In this document: piece after piece, positions 44,749 through 54,464 of the stretch
How the letters are laid out: every line of letters begins with the position of its first letter
Position numbering within the stretch: the stretch's first letter is position 1
NCBI GenBank assembly: GCA_002423895.1
Contig: DIOL01000019.1
Coordinates: 1-64,000 of the forward strand
DNA: 64,000 nt
DNA from: Bacteroidales bacterium UBA5515
GTDB taxonomy: Bacteria > Bacteroidota > Bacteroidia > Bacteroidales > P3
Direction of reading: 5' to 3'
The notes under the pieces: generated by a model
What the model was told of the DNA's origin: nothing
The model's database searches: none
The model's input: the letters and a program-made list of their open reading frames with translations, nothing else
Made by a program: the position numbers and the translations under genes

Positions 44749-45225
44749 TTATAAATTAGACATTTTTATTGCAGTAATTGCTGCTTCTACTCCTTTATTC
44801 CCATGCTTTCCTCCAGAACGGTCAAGAGCTTGTTGATAAGTATTTGTGGTTAAAAGACCAAAAATAACAGGAATATCTTTTCTTAAACTAACTTCCATTA
44901 AGCCATGAGCCACAGCATCACAAATAAAATCAAAATGCCTTGTTTCTCCTTGAATAACACATCCAAGACAGATAACTGCATCAAATCTTTTCTTTTCAAC
45001 CAATTTAGATGCTCCAAGAGGGAGCTCAAAACTTCCTGGCACATACTGAATGTATATATCTTTTTCATCTACACCATTTTCTTTAAGAGTTTCAATTGCT
45101 CCTTCTAATAGTGCATCAGTAATTTCTGAGTTCCATTCCGAAACCACTATTCCAAAAATTCCATCTTTGCCCGAGGGGACTTCATCTTTATTAAATGATG
45201 AAAGGTTTTTTAATGCTGTTGACAT
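44749..45225 (-). CDS. ribH: 6,7-dimethyl-8-ribityllumazine synthase
   Basis: 158 residues. Penultimate enzyme of riboflavin synthesis. FGIVVSEWNSEITDALLEGA, YVPGSFELPLGASKL, CLGCVIQGETRHFDFICDAV (His of the active site) and FGLLTTNTYQQALDRSGGKH are the family motifs. Operon with fmt. No FMN riboswitch was recognised upstream. Confidence 0.96.
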   Translation of the reverse strand: MSTALKNLSSFNKDEVPSGKDGIFGIVVSEWNSEITDALLEGAIETLKENGVDEKDIYIQYVPGSFELPLGASKLVEKKRFDAVICLGCVIQGETRHFDFICDAVAHGLMEVSLRKDIPVIFGLLTTNTYQQALDRSGGKHGNKGVEAAITAIKMSNL

Positions 45226-45292
45226 TTCTATACGTATTTATTATTAGTAAAATATATTTGATTGTTTGCAATAAGCGAAATAAGAAAAAATT

Positions 45293-46501
45293 CTACCTAA
45301 CTCTAATCTTTGTATTTGGAGTTAAATTTTCAGATTTTAATTTATTCATCTCAATAATTTGACTTGGAGTAATGTTAAACTTTTGAGCAATCTTAGTGAT
45401 TGTATCTCCTTCTCTAACCCTCCAATATCTCCATTTTGATTTATCATCACAATTAATTTCAATGTATTTCTCAACAGGCTCAGCTCCACCTTTTGCTAAA
45501 AATTGAGTATTATTTTTCTTTGAATATTTTTCTTTAAATGAGAAATAAGGCTTTCCTTCAAAAGTTTTATTAACCTTCACTAAATTAGTAACAATGTTTT
45601 TCTTATTCAACTGTTTTTCTGCTCTTTCAATTCCAAAGAAAGTCTTTTCAATATTTATCTTCTTTGTTCTTAGTTCTCTTTTTTCAACATCAAGAATCCA
45701 TTCAGGATCAAAAGTTTGATATAAACATCTGCTTTCAAAATGTAAGTGAGGTCCTGTTGAGAAGCCAGTATTTCCACTATATCCAATAATATCTCCTGCC
45801 TTAACTTCCTGACCAACCTTAACCATTATTCTGTCTAAGTGCCCGTAAAGAGTTTCAAGATTATTATAGTGGCGAATTAAAATCATTTTACCATAACCTC
45901 CATTTACCTGAGCAACTCTAATCACACCATCAAAAACAGCATAAATAGGTTCCCCGATATTTATAGCAAAATCAATACCACCATGAGGTCTCTCCCAACG
46001 CCATCCATAAGAAGAAGATTTAACCCCTTTCTTGCATGGGAAATGAAAATTTTGGTTTTTCTTCTCGTCTACCAATTTTATTTTAAATTCATCAGGAAAT
46101 TCTCCAAACTTAAATGAAGGCATTTTAACCTTATTAGTGCACCAAGTATTATTGTATAAAGTTTTGCAAGGAGCATGTAAATTTTCTCTAACCTCTTCCC
46201 TATCTTGACTTTCTTCAATAACCTTTGAAAGAGAATTACCATACTTAGTTTCTGCTATCTGAGAGTTAGTAGGTGAGTTTGAGTTTGCTTTAGCTTTAAT
46301 TACAGTCTTAATTTCAGTATTAAAAGTATCTTTAACAACTAAAGGAGTTTGAATTGTTTTTTTGCTATTATGAGCTGCATACATTGAATCTGCAAACCTT
46401 CTATTTGCACTTCTTGCATCTATAGAATTATTGTTTTGAGCATAAGAAACTAAACTCAAAGCAATCAATAAAAATGTTAATAATGTTATCTGTTTATTCA
46501 T
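45293..46501 (-). CDS. Secreted M23 peptidase with C-terminal LysM
   Basis: 402 residues with a signal peptide (MNKQITLLTFLLIALSLVSY). The M23 (LytM) domain at about 170-270 keeps its zinc ligands: HGGIDFAINIGEPIYAVFDG (HxxxD) and GPHLHFESR (HxH). LysM lies at the very end (RVREGDTITKIAQKFNITPS, QIIEMNKLKSENL, PNTKIRVR). A periplasmic cell-wall endopeptidase or an activator of amidases is expected. Lies 67 bases upstream of ribH and is preceded by a -7 box, so may start a transcript that includes ribH-fmt. Confidence 0.88.
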   Translation of the reverse strand: MNKQITLLTFLLIALSLVSYAQNNNSIDARSANRRFADSMYAAHNSKKTIQTPLVVKDTFNTEIKTVIKAKANSNSPTNSQIAETKYGNSLSKVIEESQDREEVRENLHAPCKTLYNNTWCTNKVKMPSFKFGEFPDEFKIKLVDEKKNQNFHFPCKKGVKSSSYGWRWERPHGGIDFAINIGEPIYAVFDGVIRVAQVNGGYGKMILIRHYNNLETLYGHLDRIMVKVGQEVKAGDIIGYSGNTGFSTGPHLHFESRCLYQTFDPEWILDVEKRELRTKKINIEKTFFGIERAEKQLNKKNIVTNLVKVNKTFEGKPYFSFKEKYSKKNNTQFLAKGGAEPVEKYIEINCDDKSKWRYWRVREGDTITKIAQKFNITPSQIIEMNKLKSENLTPNTKIRVR

Positions 46502-46533
46502 TAAAATAAAGTCAACTCTTCAATTATAACGTG

Positions 46534-46541
46534 CAAAAATA
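46534..46541 (-). promoter_or_regulatory. -7 promoter element of the M23/LysM gene
   Basis: TATTTTTG on the minus strand, exact TAnnTTTG. TTG at 46566-46564 is a possible -33 box with a 22-base spacer. Confidence 0.5.
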
Positions 46542-46634
46542 ATAATAATATTTAATATGAAGTCAATTAATTAAAATAGGGGGATGTTTTTTCTCTAAAG
46601 TTTTACGCCTCTTTGTAGGCTAAAACAATTCATA

Positions 46635-47261
46635 CTATAGAATTAGAACGAATAAAATTATCAAAACTGATAGAATAGCACCAATAATATAATTCTTGAT
46701 AATATCCCTATTAGTCATCAAATCTTGAATCAAATAAGAATAAGCCAATATACCAGCGAAAGCAATTGCAATTAAAAGAGGAAAAATAGACAAAACATAA
46801 TAAAATTCTATGGTAAGCAAAAACACATAAAATAAAACTGCTCCCATCAGAATAATATCTAAAGAAACCTTTACTCTTTTCCTTAAAACCATTTGAGCAA
46901 TTGAAGTGTAAACAGGAATAAGCAGCCCCATTTCAAACCAAATGGAAACATTAAGAATAGAAAAATAAATGTATGAAATAAAATATGTTGTAGAAACAAC
47001 AATATAAGACACGTTTGATTCATAGGAGTTCTCTTTGAAATTTTCAAAACTGCTCCCATTAAGCAAATAAAGAATTAGAATTGGAACCAAACAAGAAACC
47101 AAAACATAAAGAGTAAAAGACTTCAAGACCAAAGTAAGAGAATCCTGATACCCACTAAAAAGAACTAAAAGCAATAAATAATAGACAAAGGCATAAACTG
47201 CCAAAAACAAAGGATTAAATAAAAATAATACCTTCTTGGCTATAATTTGTTCTTTATTCAT
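46635..47261 (-). CDS. Integral membrane protein of unknown function
   Basis: 208 residues with about six hydrophobic segments (for example LFLAVYAFVYYLLLLVLFSG, YVLVSCLVPILILYLL, IILMGAVLFYVFLLTIEF, and the C-terminal IIGAILSVLIILFVLIL). I do not recognise a family and see no catalytic motif. Last gene of the manC-asnS-rpoN transcript, 12 bases after rpoN, an arrangement that suggests co-expression rather than a shared function. Confidence 0.65.
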   Translation of the reverse strand: MNKEQIIAKKVLFLFNPLFLAVYAFVYYLLLLVLFSGYQDSLTLVLKSFTLYVLVSCLVPILILYLLNGSSFENFKENSYESNVSYIVVSTTYFISYIYFSILNVSIWFEMGLLIPVYTSIAQMVLRKRVKVSLDIILMGAVLFYVFLLTIEFYYVLSIFPLLIAIAFAGILAYSYLIQDLMTNRDIIKNYIIGAILSVLIILFVLIL

Positions 47262-47273
47262 TTTTATTAAATC

Positions 47274-48704
47274 TTATTTTCTTAAACGAGCAACAGGGAT
47301 ATTTAATGTCTCCCTATATTTTGATACCGTTCTTCGAGCAATTGAATAGCCTTTATCTTTAAGCATTTCAACCAATTTGTCATCAGTTAGAGGATTAGAC
47401 TTATCTTCATTTCTAATTATACTGACAATTTCATCCTTAATCTTATCAGTAGAAATCTGTTCCCCTTGTTCATTAAGCATAAAATTGGAGAAGAAATCCT
47501 TTAACTTATAAATCCCAAAATGAGTTTGAGCATACTTATTACTAACAACTCTTGAAATTGTTGAAATATCCAAATCAACCATTTCAGCAATATCAACTAA
47601 ACGCATGGGTTTAAGTTTTTGGATATCTCCTTCAAGAAAATATTCATACTGATACTTAATAATAGCTTTCATTATTAAATAAAGAGTATCACTCCTCCTA
47701 TTTAAAGCGTCAATAAATATATTTGCCGATTCAAGTTTCTCTCTTAAAAAAGTAGCCGTTTCTTTATCTGAAGGGGAATTGCTTTGAGAAACAGTTTTAA
47801 GTAAATTTTCGTAGTAATTACTTGTTTTAAGTTTATGATTACCATAACTATTAACCTGAAAATCTACTTTTTGATTTTGCATCCAAACAATAAAATCTGG
47901 AATAATTGGGATGGAACTATCAACATCTGTTGAAAGAGAATTGCCTGGCTTAGGATTAAGTTTAATAATTTCATCAATAGCCTCTTGAAGCTCCTCTTCA
48001 GAGCAATTGAGTCTTTGAGCAATAAAATTATACTGTTTCTTCTTGAAATATTCAAAACATTTCTTAATGACCTTCTTAGCCAAAGAAATTGCTTTTGTTT
48101 TCTCCTTCTTATTTAACTGAATCAACAAACATTCCTGCAAATCTCTTGCCCCAACTCCAATTGGATCGAAAGTTTGGATAATTGCCAATACATCTTCAAT
48201 CTCCTTAACTGTTACTTCAATATTATGTCTAAAAAGAAAATCATCAACAATAGATTCAATGCTCCTATTCAAATAACCCGACTCATCAATATTACCAATA
48301 ATTTCCAAGCCAATTATCATTTCCAATTCACTTAAAGGCTTAAGTTGAAGTTGAGAAATTAAATCTTCGTGAAAAGAAGTTTCCGAAACAAATAATTGGT
48401 TCTTATCCGTTTTCTCACTTCCATCATTATTCTTATATGAAACAATATCATCATCATTAGGGAACATATCCTCATCACCAAACACATCATTTTCCTCATC
48501 ATCACCCTCTTGATTATCTTCAATATTGTCTATTGATTCATCTTCAACCGTAGAGTCATCTTCCTCCAAAGTTGGGTTTTGTTCAATTTCATTTTTAATT
48601 CTTTGTTCAAGAGCAATAGTTGGAAGTTGCAACAACTTCATCAACTGAATTTGTTGCGGTGAGAGTTTTTGTTGTAGTCGTTGAAGAATCCTATTTGAAA
48701 TCAT
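47274..48704 (-). CDS. rpoN: RNA polymerase sigma-54 factor
   Basis: 476 residues. Region I is glutamine- and leucine-rich (LQQKLSPQQIQLMKLLQLPT, followed by EQRIKNEIEQNPTLEE). A long acidic region II follows (about 50-95). Region III holds the core-binding part, the helix-turn-helix (DLDISTISRVVSNKYAQT) and the RpoN box near the end (IARRTVSKYRETLNIPVA). It needs bacterial enhancer-binding ATPases; none is encoded in this window. Third gene of the operon, 16 bases after asnS. Confidence 0.96.
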   Translation of the reverse strand: MISNRILQRLQQKLSPQQIQLMKLLQLPTIALEQRIKNEIEQNPTLEEDDSTVEDESIDNIEDNQEGDDEENDVFGDEDMFPNDDDIVSYKNNDGSEKTDKNQLFVSETSFHEDLISQLQLKPLSELEMIIGLEIIGNIDESGYLNRSIESIVDDFLFRHNIEVTVKEIEDVLAIIQTFDPIGVGARDLQECLLIQLNKKEKTKAISLAKKVIKKCFEYFKKKQYNFIAQRLNCSEEELQEAIDEIIKLNPKPGNSLSTDVDSSIPIIPDFIVWMQNQKVDFQVNSYGNHKLKTSNYYENLLKTVSQSNSPSDKETATFLREKLESANIFIDALNRRSDTLYLIMKAIIKYQYEYFLEGDIQKLKPMRLVDIAEMVDLDISTISRVVSNKYAQTHFGIYKLKDFFSNFMLNEQGEQISTDKIKDEIVSIIRNEDKSNPLTDDKLVEMLKDKGYSIARRTVSKYRETLNIPVARLRK

Positions 48705-48720
48705 CTAAACCTATAAATTA

Positions 48721-50127
48721 TTAAAATTCTGCATTATTAGGAGTACGAGGGAAAGGAATAACATCTCTAATATTTGACATACCTGTAACAAATAAAAGCA
48801 AACGTTCAAATCCCAAACCAAAACCACTGTGAGGAGCTGAACCAAAACGACGAGTATCCAAATACCATTTCATATCTTCAGGTTCAATACCAACCTCTTT
48901 CATTCTTGCAACCAGTTTATCCATGTTTTCCTCTCTTTGGCTTCCTCCAATAATTTCACCAATCTTAGGGAATAAAACATCCATAGCTCCAACAGTCTTT
49001 CCATCTTCATTCTGTTTCATATAGAAAGCTTTAATTTCTTTTGGATAATCAATTAAGATAACTGGTTTCTTGAAATGTTTTTCAACCAAATATCTTTCAT
49101 GTTCACTTTGCAAATCAATACCCCAACCCACTGGGAATTCAAATTTTTGATCTGCCTTTTCCAAAATCTCAATAGCTTGAGTATATCTTAATCTAACAAA
49201 ATCATTATTTACAACAAACTCCAACCTGCCTATTAATTCCTTATCATACATATTTTGAAGGAATTCCAAATCATCTTTGCAGTTTTCCAAAGCATAATTA
49301 ACCAAATATTTAATGAACTCTTCAGCTAAATTCATATTATCTTCCAATTCATAGAAAGCCATTTCAGGTTCAATCATCCAAAACTCAGACAAGTGTCTTG
49401 GGGTGTTGGAGTTTTCAGCTCTGAATGTAGGTCCGAAAGTATAAATCTTACCTAATGACAAAGCACCAAGTTCACCTTCCAATTGACCTGAAACAGTTAA
49501 TGAAGTTTGTCTTGAATAGAAGTCTTTTGAGTAATCAACCTTTCCTTCAGGTGTCTTTGGTACATTATTCAAATCCAATGTTGTAACCTGAAACATTTCT
49601 CCAGCACCTTCAGCATCAGAAGCAGTAATTAAAGGGCTGTGCCAATAGAAAAATCCTTTATCATTATAGAACTTATGAATAGCATAAGCCATAGCATGAC
49701 GCATTCTAAAAATAGCTCCAAAAGTATTTGTACGAGGTCTTAAATGAGCAATCTCACGCAAAAACTCTAAAGTGTGACCTTTCTTTTGTAAAGGATAAGT
49801 TTCAACATCAGCCTCACCATAAACTTCAATCTCTGTTGCTTGAATTTCCACATGTTGTCCTTGACCAACAGACTCAACAAGCTTTCCATTAACTCTCAAA
49901 CAAGCACCAGTAGTTATTCTTCTAATTAAATCTTCTTCAAAATTACCTAATTCAACAACAATTTGAATATTATGTATTATAGTACCATCATTTAAAGCAA
50001 CAAAAGCAATATTCTTGTTACCTCTTTTGGTTCTAACCCATCCTTTAACGCAGATTTCTTTACCAATCTCTTCATTTTTATTGCCTTTCAAAAGGTCAAT
50101 AATCTCAATTCTCTTAATATCTTTCAT
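48721..50127 (-). CDS. asnS: Asparaginyl-tRNA synthetase
   Basis: 468 residues, class IIb synthetase. N-terminal OB-fold anticodon domain (CVKGWVRTKRGNKNIAFVAL), motif 2 in FRAENSNTPRHLSEFWMIEP, motif 3 in FGLGFERLLLFVTGMSNIRD. The Asn-type HLSEFWMIEPE and the length distinguish it from AspRS. It lies between manC and rpoN with gaps of 37 and 16 bases. Confidence 0.96.
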   Translation of the reverse strand: MKDIKRIEIIDLLKGNKNEEIGKEICVKGWVRTKRGNKNIAFVALNDGTIIHNIQIVVELGNFEEDLIRRITTGACLRVNGKLVESVGQGQHVEIQATEIEVYGEADVETYPLQKKGHTLEFLREIAHLRPRTNTFGAIFRMRHAMAYAIHKFYNDKGFFYWHSPLITASDAEGAGEMFQVTTLDLNNVPKTPEGKVDYSKDFYSRQTSLTVSGQLEGELGALSLGKIYTFGPTFRAENSNTPRHLSEFWMIEPEMAFYELEDNMNLAEEFIKYLVNYALENCKDDLEFLQNMYDKELIGRLEFVVNNDFVRLRYTQAIEILEKADQKFEFPVGWGIDLQSEHERYLVEKHFKKPVILIDYPKEIKAFYMKQNEDGKTVGAMDVLFPKIGEIIGGSQREENMDKLVARMKEVGIEPEDMKWYLDTRRFGSAPHSGFGLGFERLLLFVTGMSNIRDVIPFPRTPNNAEF

Positions 50128-50164
50128 TATTATTTATTTATTCTTTTGTTTTAATGTATCGTAT

Positions 50165-51259
50165 TTATAGATATTCGTTTCCTTTTTCAACTTCAACGTC
50201 AGTAACAAACTGTTTAATTCTCTGTTCTTGATCTTTCTTGCAAACCATCAAAACATCATCAGTATTAACAACAATATAATCTTCCAAACCCTGCAAAACA
50301 ATCAACTTACTTGAAGAGTTATTTATAACGCATTTATCAGTATCATAAAGCATAATATTCTTACCAACCACACTGTTTCCTTTCAAATCCTTATCCCTGA
50401 CTTCATAAATAGCTCCCCATGTTCCAACATCACTCCAACCAAAATCAGAAGGAATAACATAAACATTATCTGCCTTTTCCATAACACCATAATCAATTGA
50501 AATGGAAGGACAAAAAGAATAAGCATTCTTAATAATAGCATCCTCTTTTGGAGTATTTAAATGCACTTTGATTCCTTCAAAAATAGAATAAACATCATTC
50601 AAATAAGTTTTCATAGCACTATCAATGCTATTCAAAGACCAGATAAACATACCACTGTTCCAAAGGAAATCGCCACTTGCAATAAATTGAACAGCCATTT
50701 CATAGTTAGGCTTTTCAGTAAAAAGTTTAACCTTATTTATTTGATCAGAGTAGTTCTGCAAATATTCATTAGTCCTATATTGAATATAACCGTATCCAGT
50801 ATTAGGATAAGTTGGTTTAATCCCCAAAGTAATTAAAGCATTCTTTTCCCTACTTGCCCTAAGTCCCAATTGAATAGTTTCAATAAACTTTTCCTCATTA
50901 ACAATAAAATGGTCAGAAGGAGTTACAATAATATTAGCCTTAGGATTCATTTGAGCAATTTTGAAATTTGCATAAGCAATGCAGGGAGCAGTATTTCTAC
51001 GTGTCGGCTCAGCAATAATTTGATTTGGATTCAAATTAGGAATTTGCTCATTAACCAAATCAGCATAAATGCTACTTGTAACAATAAATATATTCTCTCT
51101 TGGACAAATCTTTTCAAAACGAGCAAAAGTAGTTTGAATCATAGTTTCTCCAGTGCCCAAAATATCAATAAATTGCTTAGGTCTTGAAGTCTTGCTAAGT
51201 GGCCAAAATCTTGAACCAATGCCACCAGCCATAATTATACAATAGTTATCTTTATTCAT
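50165..51259 (-). CDS. manC: Mannose-1-phosphate guanylyltransferase
   Basis: 364 residues. Makes GDP-mannose from mannose-1-phosphate and GTP. IMAGGIGSRFWPLSKTSRPK is the pyrophosphorylase signature, with IVTPSDHFIVNEEKF and LWNSGMFIWSL further on and SIDYGVMEKADNVYVIPSDF near the end of the domain. The bifunctional C-terminal cupin isomerase domain of longer ManC proteins is absent. First gene of the four-gene operon with a good promoter. Confidence 0.9.
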   Translation of the reverse strand: MNKDNYCIIMAGGIGSRFWPLSKTSRPKQFIDILGTGETMIQTTFARFEKICPRENIFIVTSSIYADLVNEQIPNLNPNQIIAEPTRRNTAPCIAYANFKIAQMNPKANIIVTPSDHFIVNEEKFIETIQLGLRASREKNALITLGIKPTYPNTGYGYIQYRTNEYLQNYSDQINKVKLFTEKPNYEMAVQFIASGDFLWNSGMFIWSLNSIDSAMKTYLNDVYSIFEGIKVHLNTPKEDAIIKNAYSFCPSISIDYGVMEKADNVYVIPSDFGWSDVGTWGAIYEVRDKDLKGNSVVGKNIMLYDTDKCVINNSSSKLIVLQGLEDYIVVNTDDVLMVCKKDQEQRIKQFVTDVEVEKGNEYL

Positions 51260-51317
51260 TTCGCAAACATTAATAAATAAGAATCTATAAATTATTTGAA
51301 TTATAGAATTTGAGCAA

Positions 51318-51349
51318 CAAAATTACTAATAGTTTATAGTATAAGCAAA
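51318..51349 (-). promoter_or_regulatory. Promoter of the manC-asnS-rpoN operon
   Basis: On the minus strand TTTG (51349-51346), a spacer of exactly 20 bases, and TAATTTTG (51325-51318). Both boxes match the Bacteroidota consensus perfectly. Start expected near 51311, leader about 50 bases. Confidence 0.75.
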
Positions 51350-51396
51350 GAAAATCAAATATATCTTTTAAAAAATAACTTATTTTCTCCCACAAA

Positions 51397-52572
51397 CTAC
51401 AAATATTTTAAGCCCTCCAAAGCCAAAAGAAGTTGTCTTTTTGGCAAAGCAACGTTAACTCTCATCTTGTTATCACCCTCTTTCCCAAAAATCATACCAT
51501 CATTAAATCCAATCTTACAATCATATGCAAGTTTGTGCATCAAATCTTTATGAGAATAGCCATAAGCAGAAAAATCGAGCCAAGGCAAATAAGTAGCCTC
51601 ATGCTTATAAGTTTTTATCTTAGGGAAATTCTCCTTCAAGAAAACATTCATAGAGCAAATATTATCCCAAATATAATCCCTCAACTCATCAACCCACTCA
51701 GCACCCCTTTCAGAATAAGCAGCCTCTAAAGCATAAGCACCAAGCACATTCCCATTAAACATATGAAGAACATTATGAGTTAAATGAATAAACATCTTCC
51801 TTAACTCAAAATCAGGAATAATAACCTCCGAAGTAGCCAAACCAGCCATATTGAAAGTTTTTGAAGGAGCCATAAGAGTTATAATATTTGCTTTCTCTTC
51901 ATCCGTTTCAGCACATAAATGAGTTGGATTATGCTTAAAAAAAGGCATAGTTAAATCAGCATGAATTTCATCAGAAACCAAAATACAATTATACTTCTTG
52001 CAAAGAAAAGCAACCTTTTTCAAAACATCCTTTTCCCAACACCTACCCACAGGATTATGAGGATTGCATAAAAGCATAAGTTTAACACCCTTTTTAAGTT
52101 TATTCTCCAAATCTTCAAAGTCTATTTCAAACCTATCCTCTTTTTCAATCAAAGGATTATAAACAATGTTTCTCTCTTGCGACTCAATAGCATAGTAGAA
52201 AGGATGATAAACAGGCGATTGAACCAAAACATCATCCCCCTTTTCAGAGTAAGCCATAACGCAAAGTCCCAAAGCAGGAACAATGCCAGGAGAAAAAATA
52301 ATCCAATCCTTCTCAACACTCCAGTCATGTCTTGTGTTCATCCACCACAAAATGGAATCATGATAACCTTCCCAATAGTTCCAATAGCCCAAAACAGGAT
52401 GTTTCAATCTCTTCTCAATAGCCTCAACAATAAAGTCAGGAGTTTTAAAATCCATATCAGCCACCCATAAAGGCATAAGGTCAGAAGTACCAAAAATCTC
52501 ATCACAAATACCATACTTCAGCGAATCAGTACCCCTACGCTCAATCAACTCATCGAAATCATATTTCTTCAT
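51397..52572 (-). CDS. PLP-dependent C-S lyase, PatB/MalY-like
   Basis: 391 residues of the fold-type I aminotransferase superfamily. ERRGTDSLKYG at the start, SPGIVPALGLCVMAYS, LLCNPHNPVGRCW (Asn of the PLP site), VSDEIHADLTMP (Asp), and MAPSKTFNMAGLATSEVII with the Schiff-base Lys. The SKTFN-AGL form and overall order match PatB/MalY cystathionine beta-lyases, which release homocysteine or H2S from sulphur amino acids. Substrate not fixed by sequence. Single gene, with a -7 box. Confidence 0.9.
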   Translation of the reverse strand: MKKYDFDELIERRGTDSLKYGICDEIFGTSDLMPLWVADMDFKTPDFIVEAIEKRLKHPVLGYWNYWEGYHDSILWWMNTRHDWSVEKDWIIFSPGIVPALGLCVMAYSEKGDDVLVQSPVYHPFYYAIESQERNIVYNPLIEKEDRFEIDFEDLENKLKKGVKLMLLCNPHNPVGRCWEKDVLKKVAFLCKKYNCILVSDEIHADLTMPFFKHNPTHLCAETDEEKANIITLMAPSKTFNMAGLATSEVIIPDFELRKMFIHLTHNVLHMFNGNVLGAYALEAAYSERGAEWVDELRDYIWDNICSMNVFLKENFPKIKTYKHEATYLPWLDFSAYGYSHKDLMHKLAYDCKIGFNDGMIFGKEGDNKMRVNVALPKRQLLLALEGLKYL

Positions 52573-52599
52573 AAAGCAAAAAATAAAATATTATTGGAG

Positions 52600-52607
52600 C
52601 AAAAATA
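52600..52607 (-). promoter_or_regulatory. -7 promoter element of the PatB-like gene
   Basis: TATTTTTG on the minus strand, exact TAnnTTTG, 28 bases before the start codon. Confidence 0.45.
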
Positions 52608-53138
52608 AAGAAAAAAAGGACACGATTAATTCATGCCCTTAAAAAATTACATATACAGTCAACAACTCAACCCCACTTTTATCTTCGATGCTCTCGAACT
52701 TCGTTCTTCGGGTCAACTTATCACTTTTCACTTTTAGTTTTTCACTTATCACTTTAACTTACCCCTCTTTCCCCTAAAGTGGAAGTCACTCTTCATTATC
52801 CATTTACCATTATATAAGAGTGACATTTTACAAATAAGCGTGAAGAAAATTGGAGTTTTGAACGTGAAGAAAGTTTATTTGTTTGAGCCGAAGGCGAGTT
52901 TATAAACTTTTAGTTCAGGGCTTCAATTTTTAGCTTGTTTGTGAACAGTCTTGATTTTTGCTACTTTTTATCAAGAAAAAGTTGATAACAAAAAAGTTTA
53001 TTTGCAAAAGGTCAGTTGGTTAATAATCCTATAAATCCTTTAATCAAGTAAATCCTGATTCAGACAAAAGTTAATCTGCGTTAATCTGTGGAAATCTGTG
53101 GACAAACACAGCTCAACAACTCAACACCTCAACACTCC
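52608..53138. repeat. Intergenic mosaic of low-complexity and dispersed-type repeats
   Basis: About 530 bases without a coding ORF, made of several short repeated motifs: repeated TTTTCACTTT / TTATCACTTT (about 52725-52760); an inverted pair GTCACTCTT / AAGAGTGAC; GTGAAGAAA twice; TTAATCTGyG copies at 53071, 53081 and 53092 (10-11 bp steps); and CTCAACA copies at 53112-53134 (8-9 bp steps). TTAATCTGTG and CTACTTTTT..AAAAAGT motifs of this kind recur between genes in many Bacteroidota. The block looks like a landing site for dispersed repeats. Confidence 0.55.
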
Positions 53139-54194
53139 CTACTCGACAACCAGTTTCTTAGTTTCATCAATTGTCTCATTTACAATTCTAACATTATAAA
53201 CTCCCCTTTTAAAATCTTTAACATCAAGCTCCAATTCTTTTGTACCTTTTGAAACAACTTCTCTTTTAACTTCCTTGCCCATAATGTCATAAACAATAAT
53301 ATCTGCTTTAGAGTTTAAACCCTTAAACTCAATTTTAGCCTTATCTTTTGCAGGGTTTGGGGAAATTACAATATTAAAATTATTATCATCTTCAATATCA
53401 TCCAATCCTATTGTTTGAATATTAAAATCTTTCCACCCATCAGTTGCTTGATAAAAAGCAACGGAAGATGCAGGGACATAAAGAGGAATTGACTTGTTAA
53501 CATTTTTAAAAACATCTTGTCCCAAACTTGGAGGTCTTGTAGCCGAACAAGTAATTGAACTTAACAAAGTACAATTTTGAAAAGCAAACCTGCCAATTGA
53601 AGTAAGCGAATTAGGAAAGCTAATTGTAATTAAACCAGTAGCCCAGTAGAAAGCATATTCAGAAACACTGACAGTACCCTCACGAACATTAATATATAAA
53701 TACTCAGTACTGGAGGTTTTATATTCATACAAGAAATTATTTATATACACCTCCCCATCAGGAATAGCATCATACCAGGGAGTATAATAAAATGCACCCA
53801 TACCAATTGTAGTAACCGAACTTGGAATATCAATCGTACTCAATTCAGTACAATCAAAAAAAGCTCTTGCCCCAATAATAACAACAGAAGAAGGAATTTT
53901 AACCGAAATTAAATTATAACAACTCTCAAAAGCATTTTCATCAATAGAACTAACCAAAAAGAATTTGCCATCATAAAAAACAGAATCAGGAATAAACACA
54001 CTCCCACTATATTCATCAGCATAAGAGTAAGAAGAAATCCCCTTGCAAGTAACCGAAACCTTATAAGGATAAGTTAATGAAGTTATTTTATAATATATTG
54101 TATCACCATTATAAACAGAAAAAAAGTCTTCAGCCTTAGCGTTAAAGCTAAATGCAAAAATTATGGCAATAAATACTATTAATAACTTCTTCAT
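53139..54194 (-). CDS. BspA-like leucine-rich-repeat protein with T9SS type A sorting domain
   Basis: 351 residues with a signal peptide ending SFNAKA. The middle part has BspA-type LRR units: VSSIDENAFESCYNLISVKI, PSSVVIIGARAFFDCTELST, SSVTTIGMGAFYY, NSLTSIGRFAFQNCTLLSSI. The last ~75 residues are a T9SS type A domain (NIVISPNPAKDKAKIEF, IIVYDIMGKEVKREV, GVYNVRIVN, and a final KKLVVE). Surface exposure and a binding role are inferred from relatives such as BspA. Single gene. Confidence 0.88.
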   Translation of the reverse strand: MKKLLIVFIAIIFAFSFNAKAEDFFSVYNGDTIYYKITSLTYPYKVSVTCKGISSYSYADEYSGSVFIPDSVFYDGKFFLVSSIDENAFESCYNLISVKIPSSVVIIGARAFFDCTELSTIDIPSSVTTIGMGAFYYTPWYDAIPDGEVYINNFLYEYKTSSTEYLYINVREGTVSVSEYAFYWATGLITISFPNSLTSIGRFAFQNCTLLSSITCSATRPPSLGQDVFKNVNKSIPLYVPASSVAFYQATDGWKDFNIQTIGLDDIEDDNNFNIVISPNPAKDKAKIEFKGLNSKADIIVYDIMGKEVKREVVSKGTKELELDVKDFKRGVYNVRIVNETIDETKKLVVE

Positions 54195-54261
54195 AATAGA
54201 TTGATTTTACAGTTAATCAAATTCTTAATTAAACAAGCTAAGAAATTATTTTTCAACACTG

Positions 54262-54269
54262 CAAACTTA
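54262..54269 (-). promoter_or_regulatory. -7 promoter element of the BspA-like gene
   Basis: TAAGTTTG on the minus strand, an exact TAnnTTTG box about 68 bases before the start codon. Confidence 0.45.
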
Positions 54270-54464
54270 CAATAATTAATGTAAAAAAAAGAAATTATTT
54301 GATAAAAAATAATAAAAAAACAGACACTTATAAGAAAAAATGTAATTTAGCCACCCAAAAAACCTTTTAGCTAAACAAACCACATAACACAAAAGCAAAC
54401 CCCTATCCACAATTCAGCAAGCAAAAGCAAGAAATAAAAATCAGCAAAAAGAACAACCGAAAAA

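Noticed and set aside
46595..46625. Terminator hairpin after the membrane protein gene (TTTTAcGCCT / AGGCTAAAA)
   Set aside because: The stem has a bulge and no T-run follows directly on the minus strand, so support is too weak to list as a feature.
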